In this document: piece after piece, positions 47,445-58,122 of the stretch | How positions within the stretch are numbered: position 1 is the stretch's first letter | Layout: each line of letters begins with the position of its first letter | DNA from: Escarpia spicata | Taxonomy: Eukaryota > Annelida > Polychaeta > Sabellida > Siboglinidae | Direction of reading: 5' to 3' | DNA: 64,000 nucleotides | NCBI GenBank assembly: GCA_963995525.1 | Contig: OZ023205.1 | Location: 65,668,621 to 65,732,620, forward strand | The notes under the pieces: generated by a model | The model's input: only the letters and a program-made list of their open reading frames with translations | Told to the model about the DNA's origin: nothing | The model's database searches: none | Position numbers and translations under genes: made by a program

Positions 47445-48627
47445 TATATACACAGAAAATTAATACATAAGTTGCATCTTTTTAAATAAATGTTCTTTTT
47501 CTATTGAATATAAGTGTTGTCTTAGATATAGTTTCTTGTTATGTAATTACAGTACTATTGTCCAAGAGGTTTGGGTGTGCATACATAAACTGATGATGGA
47601 TGATGTTGGATAAAAAAACATTTTTTTGAGTGAGCATGTTTTTTCATCAACCAACATGAAATAATAATGATTATGGGATATAAAAATGCTAATTCTGCCT
47701 CTATGTGATGTCTTTGCAACTAACTTATCCAGAACAAAAAGAAACAAGTCAGTGGCGTAAAAACTTTGTGACTCACATTACGCTACCCAATTTTGCATAA
47801 CTCATGTTATAAGTGACTCACGTTAAACATATGCAGTGCCAAATATCATAATCTGTGTAGACTAGATATGGATGTTGTTAATATCATAATAGTTAGGTAC
47901 CTCCTATAGGAGATTTATAATTAGCCGTCTCAAGTTACCAGGGGTTTCGGTGTAAAATAAAAATCCCAAATTTTGTGACTAGTGTTACATCGTTTTTATC
48001 ACCCGAGCCTTTCCCGAAAAAAACTCAGAATAGCCTTACAATTTTTTCTCTTGAAATACCGGAGACAACGGCCTCATGACATAGTATTATTTAGTCAAAC
48101 CCAAGTTGTATTAGAAAATAGGGCTGCAAAGGGACACCTAACTGTTGATATGTTCCAACTCATTTTGTTAAGATGGGTCACATATGGTTTGTGTGTGCAT
48201 TATTAAAAATTTTGAGTCTGTATTTCACCCAGGATTTACACAATTTAGGCATTTTATCCGATCTTCTGGACAAACATTTAGTCTTGGCACAGCAATGCCA
48301 CCTGGCGAATGGAACCTGTGAGTTACCACAAGCGATGATAAAAGTTGTGAATTTTGTTACTACAATGTGAAGAACATATGTGAAATTTGGCGAGCTGCAC
48401 ACACATACCTCCCGCATACCACCAACAGCCCACTTGGTTACCAACACTACATACATTTTGATCATGCGTGGTCGTTTGTGGTCGTGCACCTTTTAGTCAT
48501 ACCGTTGATTAGAACTGTAATTTGTTGTAGGCGGTATCTTAGGTCTTAGGTCATATACTTGAGCTAACGCAGGAGTTTTATGGTGCTTGTTTGTGCGCAT
48601 GCGGTGTGGGTAGTTTGTTTGTTTACT

Positions 48628-49878
48628 TTATAGGCACTTTAGATGATTGGGTGTGGTGAAAGGAAGGTTCGTGATCGCTGTTTGAAATGCTATGGGGCTT
48701 TTTAGTTCAGTAATCGGTGGTGGAATCATATTCCAGATTCGAACTGCTCGGGGGTAGAAAGAGAACACTGCTGCATTGAATCGGCACCTAGGGGCTACGT
48801 AGTGGCCACGGTTTTTTGACTGTGTTAGTAGACCTGGTGGGGGTGTGATGTTGATTATGTTATTTAATATTTTGTAAAAGGTCATGGCTTGTTTGATAAC
48901 GCGTCGTCGTTCAAGAGTTGACCATCCTAGGGTGGCTATTAGGTATGCTGCGTTTGTTTGGCGTCTGTGGTCATTTCTGACAAATCTGGCAGCACAGTGT
49001 TGTACTCTTTCAAGGTGTTTAATTTGGGTGACAGTGTATGGATTCCATATGGGAGAGGCATACTCGAGTTTTGGTCGGATTAGCATGTTATAGGATGTTT
49101 CTTTTACTTCAGGTTTGCATGGTCCGAGGGTTCGTTTGATCATACCTAGTACTTTTGAAGATTTGGAAGCTATGTCAGTGATATGGATAGCCCAGGTTAA
49201 TTTAGAATCTAATTTTATTCCAAGATATGTGTGGCTAGAGACGGTAGAGAGTGGCACGCCAAAGAGTGAATATGAATGTAGTCTGGGTTTTGTTTTGTTT
49301 GTTATTGGGAGATGCACACATTTAGATATGTAAAATTCCATCTGCCATTTGTTAGACCATGTTTGGAGTTTGATCAGGTCAGATTGGAGAGTTTCGTGGT
49401 CGGTTTCGGATGTGATTTTTCGATATATAATGATGTCGTCTGCAAAGAGACGTACGGAAGATTGGACATTTTCAGTTATGTCGTTTATGTAGAGTAAAAA
49501 TAGGACAGGTCCTAGGACTGAGCCCTGTGGTACACCAGATGTAACATTTGTTCTGTCCGACAGGGCTCCATTGACTGAGACTCTTTGTTTGCGATTGGAT
49601 AGAAACGATTTGATCCAGTTGTGTGTGTTTCCAGTTATTCCATAGAAAGCTAATTTGGATAGGAGGCGTTTATGGGGGACTTTGTCGAAGGCTTTGGCGA
49701 AATCAAGTAGGATGGCATCTATTTGTGTCTTATTGTCGATAGCAGTCACCCAGTCATGGACTGTCTCGATGAGTTTGGATTCACAAGACAGGCCTGGTTG
49801 GAATCCATGTTGGAAGTGGAGGATAATGTTGTGTTTGTGTAAGTGTTTCCACATGTTGCTTAGGATGATGTGCTCCAT
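48628..49878 (-). CDS. CR1-like reverse transcriptase, open 416-codon segment
   Basis: An uninterrupted frame from MEHIILSNMWKHLHKHN through QHGFQPGLSCESKLIETVHD, DAILLDFAKAFDKVPHKRLL, TSGVPQGSVLGPVLFLLYIN, the catalytic LFADDIIIY, SKCVHLP, HTYLGIKLDSKLTW, NMLIRPKLEYASPIWNP, LERVQHCAARFVRND and the C-terminal VRIWNMIPPPITE. The RT palm and C-terminal domain are intact here. Upstream, however, the same A-run frameshift (49941-49946) and TAA (50202-50204) as in the left arm separate it from the endonuclease, so the full protein cannot be made. It reverse-transcribes element RNA at the target site in active relatives. Confidence 0.88.
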   Translation of the reverse strand: MEHIILSNMWKHLHKHNIILHFQHGFQPGLSCESKLIETVHDWVTAIDNKTQIDAILLDFAKAFDKVPHKRLLSKLAFYGITGNTHNWIKSFLSNRKQRVSVNGALSDRTNVTSGVPQGSVLGPVLFLLYINDITENVQSSVRLFADDIIIYRKITSETDHETLQSDLIKLQTWSNKWQMEFYISKCVHLPITNKTKPRLHSYSLFGVPLSTVSSHTYLGIKLDSKLTWAIHITDIASKSSKVLGMIKRTLGPCKPEVKETSYNMLIRPKLEYASPIWNPYTVTQIKHLERVQHCAARFVRNDHRRQTNAAYLIATLGWSTLERRRVIKQAMTFYKILNNIINITPPPGLLTQSKNRGHYVAPRCRFNAAVFSFYPRAVRIWNMIPPPITELKSPIAFQTAITNLPFTTPNHLKCL

Positions 49879-50201
49879 AACATTGCAGAGGATGCATGTT
49901 AACGAAATTGGTCAATAATTAGCAGGGTCTGATTTGTGGCTTTTTTGTGTATTGGTATTACTAATGCTTGGAGCCAGTCATCTGGGAGTTTGCAAGTGTT
50001 GTATGACTGCTGGAAAATGTGTGTGATGATGGGGGCAATTTCCACTGCAGTCTCTTTAAGGACTCTGGCTGGGAGTTCGTCGGGGCCTGTAGCTTTATTT
50101 TGGTTTAGGTTTTTCAGTTGCTTAATTACTCCGTCTATCCCAATTTCGAGGGAGGGGATATCAGGATAGATGGATGGAGCTAGTTGGGGGATGGGGTAGA
50201 T

Positions 50202-51600
50202 TTATTGAGTAAACACGGAACTAAATTGGTTGTTAAGTGTATTTGCTTTGTCGTGATCGTTTGTGATTGGTTGGTCGTTTGCTTGCAGTGTAGGTATGCC
50301 AATGTATTCTCGTTTGTTTGCTTTAATGAATGACCAGAATTGTTTTGGGTTTGTTTTTAGGCTGTCTCCAATGTGATTGTTTAGATAGTCTGAGCAGGAT
50401 TTGGTTGCAACTTTAGTGGCTTGTTTTCGGAGTTGCCTAAACCTTTCCCAGTCACTATTACGTCCAGTTTGTTTTGCTTTTTTATGGCTTTTGTTGCGTT
50501 TTCTTTGCATTCTTATTATTTCACGTGTTATCCAGGGGAAGTGGGTTTTTGCTTTGGTGTTGCGGCTGGGAATATTATTGTTGACTAATGAAGTAAGATT
50601 ATTCCAGAAAAAGTTCCAGTTTGTGTTGACATCTGTTGAATTTGGGTTCGTGTCAAAGTATGTTGTTGTTAGTTGTTTTATGTCGTCTTTAAGCTTATCC
50701 CAGTTTGCAGATTTATATTGGAACACTTTGTGTGGTGGTTTACTGTTGCGGACTGGATTTAGGTTTACGTTAAATGTCACAGCTTCATGATCACTCATGC
50801 CGGGAGTAGTGTGAGTGTTAGCAATTATCGATGGATTTGAAGTGAGTATGAGGTCAAGGATATTGCCGGAATCAACTCGTGTGGGATCGTTGACCATGTT
50901 TTGTAATCCAAATTCTCTCATTATTTCTAGCAGTTTGTTATGCTTGCTGGCAGTTCTGTTGTCAGTGGTTTGCTGCTTGCCCCATTTAATATCAGGAAGG
51001 TTGAAGTCACCTGGTATAACTACATTAGGGGAAGTTTTTGTGTGATCTGTACAGTTTTGTCAGGGATTCATGGAGAGCTTCAAGGGATTGAAGGTGGTCA
51101 CTGGGGGGTCGGTAGTAGGATGCAAAGTATATGGATTTGTTTTGTGTGAAATTTATTTTTGTCCACACTATTTCACAGCTTGAGTTTAGATTTGTAAGTA
51201 GTTCGGCTACAATGTCATCGCGGAAGGCTATGAGAACTCCACCACCATGGGTGTTTCTGTCCTTTCGGATGGCGTTATAGTTAGGTGGTAGAAACGAGTA
51301 GGTAGGGTAGTTTTCGTCTATTTTGGTTTCGACTAGGAATATGATGTCCGGATTATTTGACTGAATAGTTGTTTTTAATTGGGTTGTCTTTGCGATGCTT
51401 TTGACACTGTTGGTATTGATGAGAATTCCGCTAAGTGTGTTACATTTGATTTTCTTACGACGTTCAGGGGTTGATGCATTTTGAGGGTTTGGTCCAAAGG
51501 TTGGATCCCAGGTTTGGGATGTACGACTCGTGTTTGTTTGAGAGATCTGTGTGTGGGGGTCAATGTTTTGGTTATTTTAGTCTGTGTCACTAAGGCTGTT
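50202..51600 (-). pseudogene. CR1-like element, endonuclease and linker, right-arm copy
   Basis: Read leftward from about 51450: ILINTNSVKSIAKTTQLKTT, then PDIIFLVETKIDE, KDRNTHGGGVLIAFRDD, FASYYRPPSDH, NVVIPGDFNLPDIKW, MVNDPTRVDSGNILDLILTS and GMSDHEAVTFNVN. These are the ordered blocks of an apurinic-type endonuclease with its catalytic ETK, GDFN and SDH residues. The linker ends at TAA 50202-50204. The part right of 50525 has no left-arm partner in the window. Frame breaks at about 50930-51110 add to decay. Confidence 0.85.
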
Positions 51601-52009
51601 ATATCGGTTGTAAGAACATTCCAATGAGTGGTCTTGGAAGAAGGAATGACTGTAGTTAGGATGGTCGAATTTCATGCAGTGCCAGGAACAGGAACTGTTA
51701 CAGAGGAGATTATATTGATATGGACTAATGTCACAACATTTAATGCGTACCCATTGGTTGCACCGGTCACAGTAGCATTACCACAGCGGCCGCTGCGGCT
51801 GTTGGATCTGTCCAGTTTTGACGCTAAACTACGACAGGTCACCGGTCACGCAGCCCTTACATCATTAAGTCCGCGTTAAATAATACATATTTAATATCAC
51901 TGGAATGACAAGATAGTGTTCTTTACAATGGCATAATATTTTTAAAAGTATTCCTTTATTTGACAAACTTATCGTTTGTGATTGAGCGATGATGCGCGCC
52001 AAAAGTGTC
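51601..52009. other. Gene-poor stretch
   Basis: No gene I can support; a short Val/Thr-rich frame at 51628-51879 has no recognisable features. Confidence 0.4.
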
Positions 52010-52400
52010 GGGGTGAGACCACATTTGAGTTCCCCATAGGCGGCCATTATAACGTTTCCTTCATTTCCTGTAAATTTTAACCAACAGTTTTCTTTAAATT
52101 TCTACACCATATTTACCCTCTATTCATACAAATGCTGTGTAAAATTCTCATACCTCAATTTTCTATAAACCACTTTCAAACCTGACACCCCTTCATTTCT
52201 GCTAGAACCAGACAGTGATTTGCCCTAATGACATCATACAGCCAAATGACACCTGTGTCTATACGCAGAAAAGCACAATTTGACAACTGTCATAATTTGA
52301 CAGCTCTGGTACCACGCTGCAGAAAAACATAATTTCTACTCAATCAACACTATACAAGAACTCTCAGAAATTCACACAACCTGCATAATGCCATTTCTAT
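52010..52400. repeat. Dispersed repeat family R1, diverged copy 3
   Basis: Shares GGGGT.AG.CCAC, CCCATAGGCG.CCAT, TAACGTTT and the overall order with 5147-5300 and 5990-6143, and further similarity continues beyond the 154-bp core. From 52401 to 53690 I see no gene. Short GTGACACCCCC motifs recur at about 52790-52935. Confidence 0.45.
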
Positions 52401-53931
52401 TGGGAACTCTCTCAGAGGGTAATGGGTTAAGGGTTCTTACCGGACATTAAACAGAAGTGAATCGATTGTTCTCAACATAATATGTAACTTACATCAATCG
52501 TAGAAACCACGCGCACTCTACAAAAGCGGCTAAAATGTACATCATCTCAAACGTCTGGTAGGAATACTTCGGGAAACCATCTTTGATGTCTGAGTAAGTA
52601 GCACCATCTAGAGGAAGGGCATTGTATTCGGAGGATGGGCATATTTACTATTACATTTAATAAAACTGAAAATGAAAAATAAAAAGAAAGGCAATAAAAA
52701 TTTTAAACATATTAAATGTACACAATCTGTAGTGTAGTTTGTGAGTGGTGACGTCCTTTTATTACACGTGACACCTGACAATTTGGAAGCAGTGGCACCC
52801 TCGTTTTTTGTGGGGTTTGACGCCCCTGTATTTACACTTACTGATTATTGCACAGTGCAGCGATGTAGTTACACCCAACAATTTGAAGGGAGTGACACCC
52901 CCATCATTTGTGGGTTGTGACACCCCCCATTGTGCATGTTGTAGTGATGAGATGAATCAGATGAGCCTGGAGTCGATTGTACGAACTCAGCTGAGTGTGT
53001 ACCGCAAAGACAAGACGGGTAAGGAGAAACACATACGGCGACAGTGAGTCAGCACACATTTCTATCTAAACCCTTTAGACTTCGAATGGCTGAAAGCGGC
53101 CAGGCACCGGTTTCCATGAACGGCTGCAAACGGCCTCAAACTTTTCATAACTTTGACAACACGTGGAGGTGGCGTCCTCTTAGGGATACTTACGCAACTT
53201 GTTTCACTGGATTCTTCAATTTCTTGAGTGTACCTGCTGTGTGCTAGGGGTATTTTTATTGGAAGTTTTTGAATGAGCGCTGTTTGAAAAAAATCAGCTG
53301 ACAAAAAGTTCCCAGATATGCTCTGCCTTCTATGTAAACACTCCCAGACACGGCGTAATGTGTTTTGCACATATAATTTAAAAGGTGATTAGTATAGTTA
53401 GCACCGTCTTGTGTGGAATTCAATTGTCTTTAAGATATACACAACTTGCAATGTTAGGAAAGGAATTACAAGAAACGTAAATGCAAAAAGCTAGGTGATT
53501 TTATGCACGCACTGGAATCGCTAGGTGATTTTATGCACCCACTGCAAGGGTTCGCAGCGTGTTTCATAAACTGACGTAAGGTTTAAAGTGTTAAAGGGAA
53601 ACAAAAGGGACACCTAATTGAGTTAATACAATATAACCATTTGCAACTACAGTCAACATTTTAAAGTCGGTGGCTAACTCGGAATGAGGTCTCAAAGTGG
53701 AAGACGAAACGCTAGCTCATTTACTGGTTTCTCGTACTGTCTTCGCCTTAAATGCAAGTTATAGCGACAAAGTAAATTCAGCGATTTTTTATGTTGTAAA
53801 CTGCTTTACTACGAATGACCCTAAGCGGATGTTTTCCATACTTTGCCTGAGAAGCTGTCCATCATCGAGTACACGTCTCCGGCTCATATCCAGTCTGAGA
53901 AAATTGTGTTTAGCTATTACCATGAATAACA

Positions 53932-54080
53932 TGTACCCAGACATTACATATGTACCCAGACTTTACATATGCACCCGGACTTTACATATGTACCCGAACT
54001 TTACATGTGTACCCGGACTTTACATGTGTACCCGGACTTTACATGTGTACCCGGACTTTACATGTGTACCCAGACCTTAT
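53932..54080. repeat. 19-bp minisatellite
   Basis: About eight tandem units of TACCCGGACTTTACATGTG with variants (ACATATG, CAGAC). The period is not a multiple of 3, so the Tyr/Cys/Thr-rich translation over it is spurious. Confidence 0.93.
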
Positions 54081-54139
54081 GTACAAAATGAAGGGGGAAA
54101 TGTGTATTATAGAAGGGAACTTATGGTGTGTATTTTTGC

Positions 54140-54440
54140 AGGAAGGCGAAGAATGAAGAATGCCCTTAATATCACTGTGCTTGAGTTGTACCCGATTGTG
54201 GCGGCTGTAGAGACGTGGGGAGGTTCCTGGGCTAACAATAGTGTGTGCTTTTTCACTTATATTGAGGCTATAATTAATAAACAAACATCCAAGGAGCCAT
54301 GTGTGATGGCGTTGTTAAGAAAGCTAATTCTGTCTTGTTTGCGTCGCAATATTAACTTCACAGCTCGTCACATACCAGGTCGTGACAATACACATACCAG
54401 GTCGTGACAATACACATACCAGGTCGTGACAATACTTTGG
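54140..54440 (+). pseudogene. RNase H region of a tyrosine-recombinase retroelement
   Basis: Frame: MKNALNITVLELYPIVAAVE, TWGGSWANNSVCFFTYIEAI, INKQTSKEPCVMALLRKLIL, SCLRRNINFTARHIPGRDNT. The LE.(Y/F)PI..AV..WG....., INKQTS and RHIPG.DN blocks are those of the RNase H that follows the RT in DIRS-like elements. FFTYIEAI looks like a damaged and shortened version of the usual acidic FxDNxAV block. A 22-bp sequence is triplicated at 54369-54434, which throws the DNTLAD codons out of frame. The RT itself is not found upstream. Confidence 0.8.
54369..54434. repeat. 22-bp triplication inside the RNase H gene
   Basis: Three perfect copies of CACATACCAGGTCGTGACAA plus TA. Two extra copies add 44 bp and break the reading frame. 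Confidence 0.97.
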
Positions 54441-54499
54441 CTGACAAATTATTCCGTTGCCAGATATACACAAATTTCTGCCGTTGGCTCCATGGGTCA

Positions 54500-55448
54500 A
54501 TTCCAAGCCAGCGATGGTGCCATTCCACGTCTCCCCAGCCGCCTTAGGGACACTGTTGAGGTCCTGATGCATGCGTCCCTGGCATCGTCATCGAAAGCGC
54601 AATACGAGCGAGCATGGGCAAAATTGGTAGGCTTTTTCCAGTCATTAGGCACCGTTCCTGGGTTACCTGTGCCTGTTGTCATGATAATGGGTTTTTATTG
54701 CTTATTTACATAATGCAGGGTATGCACCTGCTTCCATTATTTCTACAATCTCTGCCATTTCTTACTTTCATAAACTTAACGGTTTGCAGGACCCCGCTAA
54801 GAATTTTATTGTTGCCAAGCTTTTAACAGGGGCACAAAACCTTGGAACGGTGTCTGATGTCAGATTGCCAGTGACACAGCCAATACTAGTTCGTCTAATT
54901 AGCGCACTGCCACATGTAGTTACGTCACATTATAATCGTACCATGTTAACAGCTATGATGGTCCTCGCATTTAGGGCCTACTTACGGGTAGGGGAGATGG
55001 TCTCCCGTTCTAACAAAATGATGCAAGGTTGCCTGCAGCTCAGAGATATAGCTTTGAATGGGGATTTGATCACCATTTCTTTTCGACATTTTAAACACAG
55101 CAGTAGACATGGCCCTCAGTCATTGCAGGTAGATGGGCAGTGTATGATTGTATTGGTACTGCAATATATCCAGCTAAGTTGCTCAGAGAATTTCTTGTGT
55201 TAAGAGGTACAGATAGGGCTTCACTATTTTCATATGCAGATGGTTCTCCGATGCTGCGACGCGAGTGTGATATACTGTTGAAGCGGCTGCTCGAGTTTTG
55301 TGGTTTAAGTAGTAAGGTTTTCAAAGGGCATAGCTTTAGAATTGGGGCAGCAACATCAGCTGCATTAAAGGGCGAATCGGATGCTCAGATTAGAGCTGCA
55401 GGTAGATGGGCGTCAGATGCCTTTAGGAAGTATATTCGTATTTCATAA
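54500..55448 (+). pseudogene. Tyrosine recombinase of a DIRS/Ngaro-like retroelement
   Basis: N-terminal core-binding part: VEVLMHASLASSSKAQYERA, WAKLVGFFQSLG, then (other frame) AYLHNAGYAPASIISTISAI, SYFHKLNGLQDPAKNFIVAK. Catalytic part: AFRAYLRVGEMVSRS (Arg I), FRHFKHSSRHG and, after a frameshift at about 55140-55190, CDILLKRLLEFCGLSSKVFK, GHSFRIGAATSAALKG (His 55329-55331, Arg 55338-55340), RAAGRWASDAFRKYIRIS (Trp/His position and Tyr nucleophile 55431-55433), TAA. Such recombinases insert circular cDNA without target duplication. Adjacent RNase H plus the terminal repeats downstream place it with YR retrotransposons and not Cryptons. At least two frameshifts; dead. Confidence 0.86.
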
Positions 55449-55489
55449 GAAACATAACTAATCTGGTTTATGGTTTCGGGAGATGTACC

Positions 55490-56260
55490 GGAGACTCTGA
55501 CAGTGGCGGAGTCTCTAGGTATGTCGTCTGTGACATAAGGCAGGTTGGTGTATGTATATATATATATAGCTTAGGCAGTGGCGGAGCCAAAATCTACTAT
55601 TTCAACATTTATGAATGCCCTAGTAGTGAGATATGGCTTAGGCTCTGACAGTGGCGGAGCCAAAAGCTAATGTTTCAATAAGTTAGGAATGCACTAGTAG
55701 TGAGATATGGCTTGGGCTCTGACAGTGGCGGAGCCTAAAGCTAATGTTTCAATAAGTTAGGAATGCACTAGTAGTTAGATATGGCTTGGGCTCTGACAGT
55801 GGCGGAGCCAAAAGCTAATGTTTCAATAAGTTAGGAAAGCACTAGTAGTGAGATATGGCTTAGGCTCTGACAGTGGCGGAGCCAAAAGCTAATGTTTCAG
55901 TAAGTTACGAATGCACTAGTAGTGAGATATGGCTTGAGCTCTGACAGTGGCGGAGCCAAAAGCTAATGTTTCAATAAGTTAGGAAAGCACTAGTAGTGAG
56001 ATATGGCTTAGGCACTGACAGTGGCGGAGCCAAAAGCTAATGTTTCAATAAGTTAGGAATGCACTAGTAGTGAGATATGGCTTAGGCTCTGACAGTGGCG
56101 GAGCCAAAAGCTAATGTTTCAATAAGTTAGGAATGCACTAGTAGTGAGATATGGCTTAGGCTCTGACAGTGGCGGAGCCAAAAGCTAATATTTCAACAGT
56201 TAGGAATGATGCAGCTCTATATATGACCCTAGTAGTGTATGGCAACAGGTAAGCTTAGAC
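55490..56260. repeat. 74-bp satellite between recombinase and terminal repeats
   Basis: About ten tandem units with a 74-bp period (CTCTGACAGTGGCGGAGCC at 55643, 55717, 55791, 55865, 55939, 56013, 56087 and 56161, with diverged units at each end). The core GACAGTGGCGG also appears at 56262 and 56352, and a GTGGCGGAGTGACC variant opens the B repeats, so the satellite probably grew from the element's own 3' region. Confidence 0.95.
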
Positions 56261-56422
56261 TGACAGTGGCAGATTTCTTCAGATATCATGATTTATGCTT
56301 GATTATTTGCTCATAGTATGCGTATACCCTAGTAGGATGTTATGGCAACCCTGACAGTGGCGGGGTTGACCGAACGGTTTGGTGGGGGTCGGTCACATTG
56401 TATAGTTGGGGTGACCTGGTGG

Positions 56423-56663
56423 CGGAGTGACCCCCACACATGTGGTGAATAGTGTATATATTGGTGGAGTGACCCACACACATATGATGAATTGTACGTA
56501 GTAGACAGTAGTGCTTAGCAGTCAGGGGCCGGCATGCTTGCTGTCGTTGTCACAATGGATGTGTATGTAACAATGTATAACAATATACAGTCAATAAAAT
56601 TGCATGTCATTAATTTGGCCTAATTCAATCAATACCTGACTTGCGTTGTTCCTTCTGCATAAA
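56423..56663 (+). repeat. Split direct repeat B1 of the YR retroelement
   Basis: 241 bp starting CGGAGTGACCCCCACACATG and ending CCTTCTGCATAAA, identical in length to 57051-57291 with two differences seen (56495 C/T region and 56544 G/T region). Contains AATAAA at about 56595. In PAT/Ngaro-like elements the 3' end has the order B1-A2-B2, which fits here. Confidence 0.8.
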
Positions 56664-57050
56664 TGAATGTATGTAAACAACGGGGACATACTGCGTTTTA
56701 TGTGGAAGTAACAACACATGCAGCCTAGCTATTGGCTCATAACATGTTTGGTTACGAGGCTATGCGACTCGCGCATGCGCGTTAGACACCAGTATTTAAG
56801 CAATAGCAGCAGCGGGATCAACCTCATTCATTCAAAATTATTGGGGAGTATTTACAGCGTTTATTCAGCTTATTTGGATTTCGATTTATGTAGTTAGAAT
56901 GTAGTTGTGCTGTATGCTAGATGAGTGTGTTCGTGTAATATTATTGATCAAGTTTAGAATTCCCACCCTCCCTCCCCTTTAACAGTGGGTGACTTTTAGC
57001 AGGGCGGAGTGACCCCCACACATGTGGTGAATAGTGTATATATTGGTGTG
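56664..57050 (+). promoter_or_regulatory. A2 unit with promoter signals
   Basis: Lies between B1 and B2. It has ATTGGCT (an inverted CCAAT box), a perfect NRF-1-type GCGCATGCGC (56771-56780), a TATA-like TATTTAAG (56793-56800) and an initiator-like CATTCATTC about 30 bases later. This would be a copy of the element's 5' promoter unit (A1), which is not in the window. The last 50 bp duplicate the start of the B unit. Confidence 0.6.
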
Positions 57051-57291
57051 CGGAGTGACCCCCACACATGTGGTGAATAGTGTATATATTGGTGGAGTGA
57101 CCCACACACATATGATGAATTGTATGTAGTAGACAGTAGTGCTTAGCAGTCAGGGGCCGGCATGCTTGCTGTCTTTGTCACAATGGATGTGTATGTAACA
57201 ATGTATAACAATATACAGTCAATAAAATTGCATGTCATTAATTTGGCCTAATTCAATCAATACCTGACTTGCGTTGTTCCTTCTGCATAAA
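57051..57291 (+). repeat. Split direct repeat B2 of the YR retroelement
   Basis: Second 241-bp B unit, ending CCTTCTGCATAAA at 57291, the likely right end of the element. AATAAA at about 57223. Confidence 0.8.
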
Positions 57292-57395
57292 AAGAGAATC
57301 TGTACAATGCCTGCGTGCCGAGTACACTTCTGTACGGCAGTACCAATTCCCAGTACAGAGGTCCTCTCACGTGCCAAGTCTGTGAGCCTGGTGAC

Positions 57396-57665
57396 CCTGC
57401 TCAGGCAATGCCGCCTCCGCTAGCTCGACCATGTACATCTGATGGAAGATGGGAGACTTCCAAAAGACATCCTCTACGGAGAGCTGGCCACTGGAAAGAG
57501 AGCTGTAGGATGTCCCCATATGTGCTTCAAGGACGTATGCAAGTGAGACTTGAAGGCACTAGACGTGGATGTTGATAATTTGGAGGAGCTTGCAGGAGAC
57601 CGATCCACATGGGGGCAGGAATTACACAGGGGTCTCAAAAGAGGAGAGGAAAGGAGCTTAAACAG
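57396..57665 (+). pseudogene. C-terminal fragment of an endonuclease/RT non-LTR element
   Basis: Partly frameshifted reading RPCTSDGRW / EDGRLPKDILYGELATGKRA, VGCPHMCFKDVCK.DLKALD, then VDNLEELAGDRSTWGQELHR and GLKRGEERS. Same tail type as 30838-31206. It starts about 100 bp after the right end of the YR element. No RT domain is present. Confidence 0.75.
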
Positions 57666-57722
57666 ATGTACCACTGTTTTGTCAACTAAACATATAATTA
57701 TTCAATATGTATTTGTTTGTAG

Positions 57723-57833
57723 CCCTCTGTCATGTGATGAAGACAGTGTGGAGGACGACAATGGTGATTCATGGCTACCATCACAATGCACGGAGGATGC
57801 TTCATACGAGCTTGACATCAGTGTCACTGAAAG
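57723..57833 (+). CDS. Candidate internal exon, acidic protein
   Basis: Flanked by a 3' splice site (ATGTATTTGTTTGTAG, ending 57722) and a 5' splice site (AAAG|GTACAC at 57834). The in-between 111 bp is open in phase 0: PLSCDEDSVEDDNGDSWLPS, QCTEDASYELDISVTER. Acidic and Ser-rich with SWLPS, a composition often seen in N-terminal regions of transposon-encoded or disordered nuclear proteins. Partner exons are not identified, and I cannot name the gene. Confidence 0.4.
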
Positions 57834-58077
57834 GTACACATTACTTTTAGTCAATGTAACATGGAAGACAATTTGAAGAAATTAAATTTAGCATGAGTGA
57901 AGTTGCACAATACTGGGCCAAATTGTGGTGTCCTGTAACTTACTCCATAACCAGCTTCCTTGTGGACAGTTCTTGTTGATAACATTTGGCCTGAATCTTA
58001 GGCCCATGAAGAAAGAAGAGACACGAAAACACATCCTGCCTGTGTATTGTTGTCGTTTGAAAAAAAATTGTGGTTGT

Positions 58078-58122
58078 GGTGGATAACGTAAGTTATAATG
58101 ACTGTAACTTATGTTATCCACC
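58078..58122. repeat. 18-bp-stem hairpin
   Basis: GGTGGATAACGTAAGTTA (58078-58095) and its near-perfect reverse complement (58105-58122) flank a 9-base loop. One mismatch would be a G-U pair in RNA. It may be a short foldback element or an RNA hairpin; no flanking homology seen. Confidence 0.7.

Larger units (their letters stand above)
46948..50525 (-). repeat. Right arm of the 3.5-kb inverted duplication
   Basis: Reverse complement of 41773-45302. It has a longer TA run (47381-47440) and slightly fewer frame breaks in the retroelement. Homology to the left arm stops at 50525 only because the left arm meets the assembly gap. Confidence 0.92.

Noticed and set aside
48884..51149. Plus-strand frames over the right-arm retroelement
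   Set aside because: Antisense shadows of the minus-strand RT and endonuclease. The mirror frames occur on the minus strand in the left arm.
53697..54407. A 236-residue frame treated as one protein
   Set aside because: The middle is the 19-bp minisatellite and the first 80 residues are unrecognisable. Only the RNase H part from about 54140 is supportable.
54426..55448. Crypton DNA transposon instead of a retroelement
   Set aside because: The RNase H blocks immediately upstream and the B1-A2-B2 repeats downstream point to a YR retrotransposon.
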